Below, piece by piece: positions 1 to 6,170 of a stretch of 14,644 nt of DNA. The translations under genes were made by a program, and so were the position numbers. The DNA lies in the NCBI GenBank assembly GCA_041583135.1, contig JBFHGJ010000131.1:1-14644 (forward strand). Direction: 5' to 3'. The stretch's first letter is position 1; the number at the start of each line of letters is the position of its first letter. The notes beneath the pieces are model-generated. The model was given only the letters and a program-made list of their open reading frames with translations. It was not told the DNA's origin and made no database searches. The stretch is from JABSOG01 sp041583135. GTDB taxonomy: Bacteria; Pseudomonadota; Gammaproteobacteria; Enterobacterales; Alteromonadaceae.

Positions 1-1
1 C

Positions 2-1510
2 CGCCCTGAATTAAGGGGGATTGGCAATGAACTGGCATTGGTTGAGCGCAGCGCCAACCGATTGTTGCTGATGGTCGATCAGTTGCTTGAATTTAGCAAA
101 CTTGACAACGCGTCGGCGATTTCGGCAGAAAGGGTTTCTCTGGAGCAAGCGCTCGATTTGGTCAAAACGTCTTTTGACCCTTTGTTTAAGTCAAAAAACC
201 AACGACTGACGATTTATCCTTTTACAGATGTAGCCTTGCTGTTGATCCCCGATTCGTTAAATAAAATATTGATCAATATTGTCGCCAACGCCCACAAATA
301 TACACCGCAAAATGGCCAGATCTCGATAGTGGTCACGGCCAATGAAACCTCGGTTGAAATTGCCATCAGTGATAGCGGGATTGGTATCGCTAAGGAGTAT
401 CACCAAGCGGTATTTGAGCGTTTTTGCCGCGTGGCTGACACGGCTGTCGATTTTAACCCCGGCGCCGGTATTGGTTTGGCATTGGTGAAGGAGCTTTGTA
501 TTGCCAATCAAGGTGATATAAGGCTGACAAGCCAACTCGGCCAAGGCGCGACATTTACGGTTATCTTACCCATCGCGCCGCTGTCATCACTGCCGGTCAA
601 ATCCGCCACCGAGACCATGATGGCAACGATTGATAAACAACTGCATTTTTCTGTCGGTCAGCCACATAGCGCAGAACAGTTGGTTGATACATTGCCGTTA
701 CAGCAACAAGCGGGCACAAAGTCGATATTGATTATCGACGACAATGCCGACATGCGACAAATGTTGTGTGGCCAGCTCAATAGCCAGTATGTTTGTCTCG
801 TTGCCGAGAATGGCCAAGCGGGGATGAAACTGGCCAAAGAACAAATTCCTGATTTGATCATTGCCGATGTGATGATGCCGTTAATGGACGGCTATCAATT
901 GGCTGAAAAACTCAAAGCAGATGAAATGACCAGCCATATTCCTATCATCATGCTAACGGCAAAAGGTGGTTTGCAAAGTCGGCTTAGAGGTTTGAGTTTG
1001 TTGGTAGATGATTATCTGGCCAAGCCATTTAACCTCGGCGAGTTGGTATTGCGTATTCAGCGGTTGTTGGCCATTCGCGATATCATCAGTAAGCGGGCTG
1101 GGCAGCAGGTGGCATCCTCAAGTGGTCAGCCTACTAAGATAGATTTTCCAGTGAATGAACTGGAGCAGCAGTTTTTGGATAAACTCCAAGAGCAACTCGC
1201 TAAGCATTATGACGACCCTGAATTGACTATGGCAGTTCTTAGTCGAGCGTTGAACATCAGCGAAAAGCAGTTACAGCGAAAACTCAAAGCTTGCTATGAC
1301 CAAACTTTTCCCGAATGGCTCAGAAACTACCGACTCCATCAGGCGGCAACGAAACTTGAGCAAGGCCATAAAGCGTCACAGGTGTACTATGCGGTTGGGT
1401 TTTCCTCACACGCTTATTTTTCTAAATGCTTCAAAAGCCATTTTGGTTGTAGCCCCAGTCAATATTTTCAAATCAAGGCAGAAAAAGCGATGGCGCAATT
1501 GAATGAATAG
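2..1510 (+). CDS. Hybrid histidine kinase / response regulator / AraC-type regulator, 5'-partial
   Basis: The frame is open to the left edge, so the sensor part and the phosphorylated His lie outside the window; 502 residues are visible. Domains in order are: the end of the dimerisation helix (SANRLLLMVDQLLEFSKL, about 47-103); an HATPase_c domain with an N box (NKILINIVANAHKYTP, about 257-310), G1 box DSGIGI (about 371-390) and G2 box GAGIGLALVKEL (about 463-497); a receiver (about 720-1075) with the acidic pair DD in LIIDDN, phospho-acceptor Asp at 866-868 in ADVMMP and conserved Lys at 1022-1024 in LAKPF; and an AraC-family double helix-turn-helix (about 1180-1490) with the signature GFSSHAYFSKCFKSHFG. 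This is the hybrid two-component architecture in which one polypeptide senses, relays phosphate and binds DNA. It ends about 1 kb before the injection-system operon, on the same strand, so a role in controlling that operon is possible but unproven. Confidence 0.93.
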   Translation, partial: RPELRGIGNELALVERSANRLLLMVDQLLEFSKLDNASAISAERVSLEQALDLVKTSFDPLFKSKNQRLTIYPFTDVALLLIPDSLNKILINIVANAHKYTPQNGQISIVVTANETSVEIAISDSGIGIAKEYHQAVFERFCRVADTAVDFNPGAGIGLALVKELCIANQGDIRLTSQLGQGATFTVILPIAPLSSLPVKSATETMMATIDKQLHFSVGQPHSAEQLVDTLPLQQQAGTKSILIIDDNADMRQMLCGQLNSQYVCLVAENGQAGMKLAKEQIPDLIIADVMMPLMDGYQLAEKLKADEMTSHIPIIMLTAKGGLQSRLRGLSLLVDDYLAKPFNLGELVLRIQRLLAIRDIISKRAGQQVASSSGQPTKIDFPVNELEQQFLDKLQEQLAKHYDDPELTMAVLSRALNISEKQLQRKLKACYDQTFPEWLRNYRLHQAATKLEQGHKASQVYYAVGFSSHAYFSKCFKSHFGCSPSQYFQIKAEKAMAQLNE

Positions 1511-1541
1511 GGCGTTTTTTACCAGAGTTATTTTTAATTTA

Positions 1542-1570
1542 TTGATATTTAAAAGGTTATTTTTTATTGT
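1542..1570 (+). promoter_or_regulatory. Candidate sigma-70 promoter for the small peptide gene
   Basis: TTGATA (1542-1547) and TATTGT (1565-1570) are separated by 17 nt in an AT-rich stretch just after the regulator gene. They match the -35 and -10 consensus at five and four of six positions. Transcription from here would give a leader of about 150 nt that includes the hairpins described below. Because the DNA is very AT-rich, chance matches are likely. Confidence 0.3.
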
Positions 1571-1590
1571 CCAAAATATTATAAACACTG

Positions 1591-1610
1591 TCCGGTATTT
1601 TATAACCGGA
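1591..1610. other. Small inverted repeat / hairpin
   Basis: TCCGGT (1591-1596) and ACCGGA (1605-1610) form a 6-bp stem with an 8-nt loop. No clear T-tract follows, so it is a weak terminator candidate for the upstream regulator gene. It could equally be the first element of the peptide-gene leader. Confidence 0.35.
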
Positions 1611-1618
1611 TCTCTTAG

Positions 1619-1719
1619 CCTGTCAGTAACATGGCCTCGCTGAATGTCGAGTGAGAACTCTTGACATTTGGCTTATCTTCCAATGCCCATTTTCATTGGG
1701 CGACAACAACAATGACAGG
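1619..1719 (+). promoter_or_regulatory. Possible structured leader that pairs with the Shine-Dalgarno sequence
   Basis: CCTGTCA at 1619-1625 is perfectly complementary to TGACAGG at 1713-1719, which contains the presumed ribosome binding site (AGGA, 1717-1720) of the peptide gene starting at 1728. Between these arms lie two further hairpins. AATGTCGAGT/ACTC-GACATT (1643-1652 with 1657-1668) has a two-nucleotide bulge. CCAATG/CATTGG (1680-1685 with 1694-1699) can alternatively pair as GCCCA/TGGGC. Together they could fold as a three-way junction whose closing helix hides the SD. The pairings are read directly from the sequence; a regulatory role is inference. No known riboswitch class was recognised. 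Confidence 0.35.
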
Positions 1720-1727
1720 ACAATAAA

Positions 1728-1907
1728 ATGAAAGTTTCAAAGTTTAAAAAAGTAGTTTTAGCCTTGGGTTTGGGTTTAGGCTTGAGCGCTGGCTTTAGTG
1801 CGACTGTTAGTGCGGGTGTTAACGGCGATATCTGTGATTCGTTGCGATATAAATGCTCTATGGGCGATGAGAATGCCTGCATTACGGTTGCCCGTTTATG
1901 CCGATAA
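1728..1907 (+). CDS. Small predicted secreted four-cysteine peptide, 59 aa
   Basis: The ATG at 1728 follows AGGA (1717-1720) with a 7-nt spacing. The product begins with a Lys-rich n-region (residues 2-8), then a hydrophobic Leu/Gly segment (9-23), and a signal-peptidase-I-like site after VSA (residues 27-29). The predicted mature peptide is 30 residues long and has four Cys, at 36, 43, 51 and 58, spaced C-x6-C-x7-C-x6-C; it ends at Arg59. The regular spacing suggests two disulphides formed outside the cytoplasm. I do not recognise a family. The gene sits alone between the regulator and the injection-system operon, with a structured leader before it and two hairpins after it, so it is probably its own transcription unit. 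It could be a secreted peptide, a small periplasmic factor or a lineage-specific gene of unknown role. A Pro/Lys-rich minus-strand ORF covers the same DNA and looks like a shadow. Confidence 0.7.
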   Translation: MKVSKFKKVVLALGLGLGLSAGFSATVSAGVNGDICDSLRYKCSMGDENACITVARLCR

Positions 1908-1914
1908 TTCTAGC

Positions 1915-1950
1915 TCATTGACTATGATTGTCTGACAAGACAGTCAGTGA
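1915..1950 (+). other. Hairpin after the small peptide gene
   Basis: TCATTGACT (1915-1923) pairs with AGTCAGTGA (1942-1950) over nine positions including one G-T wobble. An inner GTCT/AGAC stem caps it, with an asymmetric bulge. It starts eight bases after the stop codon and lies just before the stronger hairpin at 1956-1984. No T-run follows, so it may protect the 3' end rather than terminate transcription. Confidence 0.4.
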
Positions 1951-1955
1951 GATTT

Positions 1956-1984
1956 AAACCCGATCACCTATGGTCATCGGGTTT
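1956..1984 (+). terminator. Likely intrinsic terminator of the small peptide gene
   Basis: AAACCCGAT (1956-1964) and ATCGGGTTT (1976-1984) form a perfect 9-bp stem, and the inner ACC/GGT pairing extends it past a C-C mismatch to a short loop. The stem ends in TTT, and the A-rich 5' arm would give a T-tract on the other strand as well, so it may act in both directions. It separates the peptide gene from the injection-system control region. Confidence 0.6.
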
Positions 1985-2221
1985 GCTCGTTCGACGTTTT
2001 TAGCCGCCTTTTGCTCAAATTTACAAATCAACTCGCTTGAGTTATTGCCACCATAATGTCACTCGTCACTGAGCGCTGAAAGTGAAATTACGCACAAAAG
2101 AAAACGGTACTGTTAACCTAAAAAGAATACATTCATAGCGGCTTTTCAGCATTATTCAAGCATAAAAAAATTTTAATTATTTGTCGTATTTATCGCTAAG
2201 TGTAAATGTTGGTCATTTGGA

Positions 2222-2243
2222 GTGTTTCTAAATTGGTGTTTCT
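2222..2243. repeat. Direct repeat GTGTTTCT, candidate operator
   Basis: GTGTTTCT occurs at 2222-2229 and again at 2236-2243, 14 bp start to start, and each copy is preceded by TTGG or TTGGA. Short direct repeats are a common operator form for AraC-family regulators. Chance occurrence in AT-rich DNA cannot be excluded. Confidence 0.3.
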
Positions 2244-2272
2244 GTGGGTGAAATTTAATCTCAAAAAAGACT

Positions 2273-2297
2273 CTGTGATCGCCATAAACACTGTGAT
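2273..2297. repeat. Direct repeat CTGTGAT, candidate operator
   Basis: CTGTGAT occurs at 2273-2279 and 2291-2297, 18 bp apart. The half-site resembles a CRP half-site, but the two copies point the same way, so this is not a standard CRP palindrome. The second copy runs into the inverted repeat at 2296-2324. Confidence 0.3.
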
Positions 2298-2324
2298 TTT
2301 TCAATCTGAATTTGGTTGAAAAAT
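2296..2324. repeat. 9-bp perfect inverted repeat
   Basis: ATTTTTCAA (2296-2304) and TTGAAAAAT (2316-2324) are perfect inverted copies around an 11-nt centre. This could be a dimer operator or, in RNA, a weak AT-rich hairpin. It lies about 220 bp before the first eCIS gene. Confidence 0.35.
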
Positions 2325-2438
2325 ATCCACCAAAACCCCTCGTCTGGTCCATAGCCTATATGAAGTATTTTGTTTGGTAACGGGAATTAATTTTAGAGTT
2401 CAAACAAAGCGATTGCGCGTAAATCAGCAGTACCCGCC

Positions 2439-2466
2439 TTGAACGTCAAGATTTCCCCGCTATGTT
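2439..2466 (+). promoter_or_regulatory. Weak sigma-70-like promoter candidate for the eCIS operon
   Basis: TTGAAC (2439-2444) and TATGTT (2461-2466) are 16 nt apart, and each matches four of six consensus bases. Starting here, the leader would be about 70 nt. The poor match fits a promoter that needs an activator, but this is only inference. Confidence 0.25.
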
Positions 2467-2542
2467 TAAACAGGCTGTGGGAACAGGAAACACCCTTGAG
2501 TGTTGAAAGATTAACAATAAAAAGTTCATAAAAAGAAGACTG

Positions 2543-3112
2543 ATGATCAAAACTGCCTTGGTATTTATCAAACAACAGCTAGACCAGTATCTGAAAAATC
2601 GCTTTGAACTGGAAGAAAGTGTGACGGTGCTCAATCATCTGGTCGGGCAGGATGGGCTTGCGCCTTTGAAGAATCAAAACAAGATGGTGATCACGTTAAT
2701 CAACCTTGACCATGAAACCGCTAAACAGTTTTACGGCTCTGTGCCGCGCTCGCAACAAGATACCAGTTTAAAAACCCAGCCGGCGGTTCACTTTAACGTC
2801 GATTTGCTGTTTAGCGCCAGTTTTGACGATTACGAAGAAGCGCTTAAATTTCTCAATGCGACGGTATGTTACTTTCAGGCCAACAATAGTCTCAATTCAC
2901 AAGTGACGGCGGATATGCCACAAAACATCACCCGCCTAGATTTTGAAATCGAAAACAGTTCTTACCTTGAGATGCACAATTTGTGGAGCGCGATGGGGGC
3001 TAAGTATATGCCCTCGATGATATACAAAGTCAGGCACTTGACCATTGATGCCGAGCAGATAGAGAGCGAGGTCACCCACATTGCACAAAGCAATTCAGCG
3101 GTGAGCCAGTAA
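2543..3112 (+). CDS. eCIS tail-terminator-type protein (DUF4255 / Pvc16 N-terminal family)
   Basis: The 189-residue product starts MIKTALVFIKQQLDQYLK, followed by an acidic stretch and a hydrophobic strand around MVITLINLDHE. This N-terminal helix and strand pattern is typical of the DUF4255/Pvc16_N family. The middle (VHFNVDLLFSASFDDYEEALKFLNATVCYFQ) also fits: it is the strand-then-helix segment seen in gp3-like tail terminators. In Afp and PVC the homologue (gene 16) caps the sheath and tube at the end away from the baseplate. The SD is weak (AGAAG, about 2534-2538). The stop codon is one nucleotide before the next start, which implies translational coupling. In Afp and PVC this gene is last in the cluster; here it comes first. 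The family call is by pattern and not by search. Confidence 0.75.
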   Translation: MIKTALVFIKQQLDQYLKNRFELEESVTVLNHLVGQDGLAPLKNQNKMVITLINLDHETAKQFYGSVPRSQQDTSLKTQPAVHFNVDLLFSASFDDYEEALKFLNATVCYFQANNSLNSQVTADMPQNITRLDFEIENSSYLEMHNLWSAMGAKYMPSMIYKVRHLTIDAEQIESEVTHIAQSNSAVSQ

Positions 3113-3113
3113 C

Positions 3114-3974
3114 ATGAAAAGCCTAATATTTGCCATCAACATTACTCACCAATACTACCAGCAAAGCTTTGAGTCAACGGATAACTACAGCAATGAATAT
3201 CCGTTGATGCTGGTGCCAGATGAACGGACAGAACGTTTTATTCAACGCTATCAGCTGTTGAGGTTGCAAACGGATGGCTACTTTGCCTTGTATCATATGG
3301 GACCCGGACCGGGCGAACATTTTGCTCAGGCACTGGCAACTTTGCTCGAAGACCAGCCTATGGTGCTTTACGTTCAAAGTCGTGACCCGGATTTTATCAC
3401 CGTCTCTGACGTGCCGGTCAACTGGTATGGGCTGATGGCCTATAGCAGCAATCAAGTCGGTGAGTCTGTAGGCGCAGCGGAGGCGGTGCCAATGCAGCAA
3501 ACACTCGAAGGGCCGGTTTCACCAATGACCGGTAAAGCGGGCAACAAGGTGGGAAAGGTGTCGATTTACCCGCAGTCACTGAGTCAAAACAGACAATATC
3601 AAATCGCCATTGCGGCCCGTCAAACCCACTGGCACTACTATGTGTTCAATCGTTCACAGCTGCATTTTAACGAGCTGCTGATCACCAACCGTCAGGGGCT
3701 GGCATTTACTAACGCAGGTGAGGTGACTTTGCAAAATGGTGAACAGGCCACTTTGTTCAAATCGCCCGGTTCGCCACTGCCGCTGCAAGGCTCCAAGCAA
3801 ACTCACTTTGATCTACTGAACCTTCTTAGCGGCGGCACAACCGGTGAGGCAAATGCGCAGGCAAACAGCAATGTGCTGATCAAAGGATTACCCATTCCAC
3901 CGACCAATCGAATTGACGTGACTGAGCTTAACGGCCAGCCCTATGTTTACTCACAAATGTACGTCTACCTATGA
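3114..3974 (+). CDS. Unrecognised eCIS-associated protein, 286 aa
   Basis: I cannot assign this protein to a named family. It begins MKSLIFAINITHQYYQQSF, has a charged segment VPDERTERFIQRYQLLRL (about residues 33-50) and a loop GPGPGEHFAQALATLLED (about 62-79). After a Gly/Ala-rich linker (about 115-150) comes a second half rich in predicted beta strands (VSIYPQSL, YQIAIAARQTHWHYYVFN, LHFNELLITN). No signal peptide or membrane segment is visible. It is coupled to the DUF4255 gene by a 1-nt gap and precedes the sheath gene, which suggests a structural or assembly role at the terminator end of the particle, such as a cap or cap adaptor. That role is inference from position only. Confidence 0.8.
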   Translation: MKSLIFAINITHQYYQQSFESTDNYSNEYPLMLVPDERTERFIQRYQLLRLQTDGYFALYHMGPGPGEHFAQALATLLEDQPMVLYVQSRDPDFITVSDVPVNWYGLMAYSSNQVGESVGAAEAVPMQQTLEGPVSPMTGKAGNKVGKVSIYPQSLSQNRQYQIAIAARQTHWHYYVFNRSQLHFNELLITNRQGLAFTNAGEVTLQNGEQATLFKSPGSPLPLQGSKQTHFDLLNLLSGGTTGEANAQANSNVLIKGLPIPPTNRIDVTELNGQPYVYSQMYVYL

Positions 3975-4012
3975 AGTTTACGACTAGCGACCATCAAGAT
4001 CAGGAGCAAATA

Positions 4013-4060
4013 ATGATAACCCCAACCCCGAATATCAACCCCAACCACAAGGCGAATTGA
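4013..4060 (+). CDS. Possible 15-codon leader ORF before the sheath gene
   Basis: A good Shine-Dalgarno sequence, AGGAG (4002-4006), is followed after 6 nt by ATG at 4013 and an ORF encoding MITPTPNINPNHKAN, stopping at 4058-4060. The sheath ATG follows only 4 nt later and has no SD of comparable quality. The Pro/Asn-rich peptide resembles no known protein. It may be a leader peptide that couples translation into the sheath gene, or the SD may belong to a decayed gene. The AACCCCAA repeats within it make it look non-coding in composition, so confidence is low. Confidence 0.35.
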   Translation: MITPTPNINPNHKAN

Positions 4061-4064
4061 CACT

Positions 4065-5645
4065 ATGGCCACATCCAATTTACAAACGCCTGGCGTATAT
4101 ATCAACGAGGTCAACGCTTTTCCCAACTCTGTTGTGGCCGTGGATACTGCGGTTCCCGCGTTTATCGGTTATACCCCACAGGCCAGTTATGAAGGCAAAT
4201 CCTATATCAACAAACCAACGAAAATCACCTCGCTGGCAGATTTTCAGGCCATTTATGAGTTGCCGGACCCACCGGCGCCGGCAGATCCGGTGCAGCAGTA
4301 TAGTCCGCAGTATTATTTGGTCGCGCAAAAAGAAGAACCTACGTCCGGCGACTATATGTTGATTGCTGGTACGTATTATTCGATTTTGCCCGATCCCAAT
4401 ACTATCTATTTTCTCTACAACAGCATTCAGTTGTTTTATCAAAACGGCGGTGGGGATGCTTATATCGTGTCGGTTGGTACTTATGGCGCGCCTAGTGGCA
4501 AGCCGATGGACGCACCCGGTCAGATAATCAACCCCAATGTGTCATTGACCGCACTTACCAGCGGTTTGGAATTGCTGCTGAACGAAACCGAACCGACGAT
4601 GTACATTTGCCCAGAGGCCACTTTGTTGTCGCCAGAGAACAACGGCACCTTGATGCAGTCGATGATGTTGCAGGCCGAAGGTATGCAAACGGCGGTGTGC
4701 CTATTCGACATTATCGGTGGGCGAAACCCTGATGGCATCACATACAGTGATGATATCGAGACTTTCAGAAACAGCACCGGCTCCAATGGTTTGGATTTTG
4801 GCACGGCCTATTATCCTTTTGTCGGCACTACTGTGATGCAAAGTTCGGATTTGAATTACACCAACTTGTTTGGTGGCGATACCACACAATTGAATGACTT
4901 GCTCAACCCGGCGTCTGATCCCAACCCCGATGCCGCCACCATTTTGGGTATGATACAGTCTCCGCCAGCAGATCCGCTCACTATCAGTCAATACAACAAT
5001 GCGCTGACTAACGCCAGTAGCACCTACTCATTGATCATTAAACATTGCCTGAGCGATGCCAATATACTCCCGCCAAGCGGCGGCATGGCTGGGGTGTATA
5101 CCATTAACGACAATGACGTCGGGGTGTGGAATGCACCGGCCAATACTTCAATTGTTGGGGTATCGAGTTTGCCGATCAACCTCTCTGACAGCCAACAGGC
5201 ACCGCTCAACGTCGATGCGGTATCGGGTAAATCGATTAACTGTATTCGCTTTTTCAACGGCCAAGGCATTTTGGTGTGGGGCGCGAGAACGCTTGATGGC
5301 AACTCACAGGATTGGCGTTATATCTCGGTGCGTCGCACCATGATCATGCTGGAGCAGTCATGTAAGTTGGCGGCCCGAGCTTATGTGTTTGCGCCCAATG
5401 TGGCCAACACCTGGAGTGCGGTCAAGAGCATGATCAGCAGCTTTTTGACGAGCATTTGGAAAGAAGGCGGATTGCAAGGAGCGAAAGCCTCCGATGCATT
5501 CTCTGTCGAATGCGGACTCGGTACCACCATGACCTCAGACGACATACTCAACGGCTACATGAATGTTTCAGTCAAAGTCGCGGTAGTACGTCCAGCAGAA
5601 TTTATTGTGATCACCTTTACACAGCAAATGGCTGAGTCTTCTTAG
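4065..5645 (+). CDS. eCIS contractile tail sheath protein
   Basis: The 526-residue protein has the N-terminal sheath signature QTPGVYINEVNAFPNSVV, then DTAVPAFIGYT (residues about 7-37). FLYNSIQLFYQNGGGDAYIVSV follows, in the first third. The phage sheath C-terminal domain contains WGARTLDGNSQDWRYISVRR (from Trp405) and ends with the conserved AEFIVITFTQQMAES strand, which links neighbouring subunits in this family. It polymerises around the inner tube and drives it out on contraction. Afp and PVC encode three sheath paralogues, whereas this window has one, so the sheath is probably a homopolymer as in simpler eCIS and MAC-like systems. The region between the two domains (about 190-330) would form the outward-facing variable domain. 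The start at 4065 gives the expected MATSNLQTPGVY beginning. The sheath gene is normally among the most highly expressed, so the leader ORF before it may matter. Confidence 0.97.
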   Translation: MATSNLQTPGVYINEVNAFPNSVVAVDTAVPAFIGYTPQASYEGKSYINKPTKITSLADFQAIYELPDPPAPADPVQQYSPQYYLVAQKEEPTSGDYMLIAGTYYSILPDPNTIYFLYNSIQLFYQNGGGDAYIVSVGTYGAPSGKPMDAPGQIINPNVSLTALTSGLELLLNETEPTMYICPEATLLSPENNGTLMQSMMLQAEGMQTAVCLFDIIGGRNPDGITYSDDIETFRNSTGSNGLDFGTAYYPFVGTTVMQSSDLNYTNLFGGDTTQLNDLLNPASDPNPDAATILGMIQSPPADPLTISQYNNALTNASSTYSLIIKHCLSDANILPPSGGMAGVYTINDNDVGVWNAPANTSIVGVSSLPINLSDSQQAPLNVDAVSGKSINCIRFFNGQGILVWGARTLDGNSQDWRYISVRRTMIMLEQSCKLAARAYVFAPNVANTWSAVKSMISSFLTSIWKEGGLQGAKASDAFSVECGLGTTMTSDDILNGYMNVSVKVAVVRPAEFIVITFTQQMAESS

Positions 5646-5705
5646 CACTGAACTAAATCCAATTAACAACAACGATTAACCAACTTAAATTTTAGAGGAA
5701 TTATT

Positions 5706-6170
5706 ATGGCTGATGACGGCAGCGCACAAGGCAGCACATGGCCGATGCCCAAGTTCCGCTTTGAAGTGGACTTGGGCACAGAGCTTCAAGGTGTGGCGTT
5801 TCAAGAGGTGTCCGGTATGGACAAAGAAGTGCAGGTGATCGAATACCGGCACAGCAACAGCCCGTTGTTTTCGGTGCAGAAAATGCCCGGCATTGCCAAA
5901 TACGGCAATGTCACGATGAAGCGCGGAGTGTTTGTCAACGACAACAACTTCTGGGAATGGATGGACCAAATCGCCATGAATACCATTGCTCGCAGAGTGG
6001 TGTTGATCAAACTGCTTGATGAGAACGGTGATGTCACTATGCAGTGGCAGCTCAATAATGCCTGGCCCACCAAGATCAGTGGCACCGACTTAAAGTCTGA
6101 AGGCAACGAGGTAGCAGTTGACACCTTGGAAATCGCCCACGAGCAGCTGATAGTCACCAATGGATCTTGA
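5706..6170 (+). CDS. eCIS inner tube protein, Afp1-type (gp19-like)
   Basis: This 154-residue protein belongs to the T4 gp19-like/Afp1 tube family. Visible hallmarks are FRFEVDLGTELQGVAFQEVSGMD (cut at residues 17-39), YRHSNSPLF, MKRGVF, and the closing WQLNNAWPTKISGTDLKSEGNEVAVDTLEIAHEQL block, in which the P-x-K-x-x-G-x-D-L pattern is characteristic. Hexamers of it stack into the tube inside the sheath. A clear SD, AGAGGA (about 5694-5699), precedes the ATG. A 60-nt gap from the sheath gene shows no obvious terminator. It overlaps the next tube gene by 11 nt. Confidence 0.95.
   Translation: MADDGSAQGSTWPMPKFRFEVDLGTELQGVAFQEVSGMDKEVQVIEYRHSNSPLFSVQKMPGIAKYGNVTMKRGVFVNDNNFWEWMDQIAMNTIARRVVLIKLLDENGDVTMQWQLNNAWPTKISGTDLKSEGNEVAVDTLEIAHEQLIVTNGS

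Larger units (their letters stand above)
1985..2542. promoter_or_regulatory. AT-rich non-coding control region upstream of the eCIS operon
   Basis: No convincing gene lies in these 558 bases; the open frames are short, lack ribosome binding sites and have no recognisable protein features. The region is AT-rich and holds several repeats listed separately (2222-2243, 2273-2297, 2296-2324), a modest promoter-like pair (2439-2466) and a small hairpin AACAC/GTGTT (2489-2504) near the first gene. Its position before a long operon with no other large gap suggests that it contains the main promoter and operators of the injection system. Confidence 0.55.

Noticed and set aside
1673..1882. Minus-strand ORF of 69 aa with a Lys-Pro repeat
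   Set aside because: It lies opposite the signal-peptide gene; the Lys-Pro run is the reverse complement of its Leu/Gly codons, and there is no SD or recognisable fold.
2273..2297. CRP binding site
   Set aside because: The two TGTGA-like half-sites point the same way and are 18 bp apart, whereas a CRP site is an inverted repeat with a 6-bp spacer.
2462..2506. Short ORF MFKQAVGTGNTLEC in the control region
   Set aside because: It has no SD before the ATG and no sign of coding constraint; it is probably a chance frame in the leader.
4057..4362. Plus-strand 101-aa frame overlapping the sheath start
   Set aside because: It is out of frame with a clearly conserved sheath protein and rich in Arg/Pro, as expected of a shadow frame.
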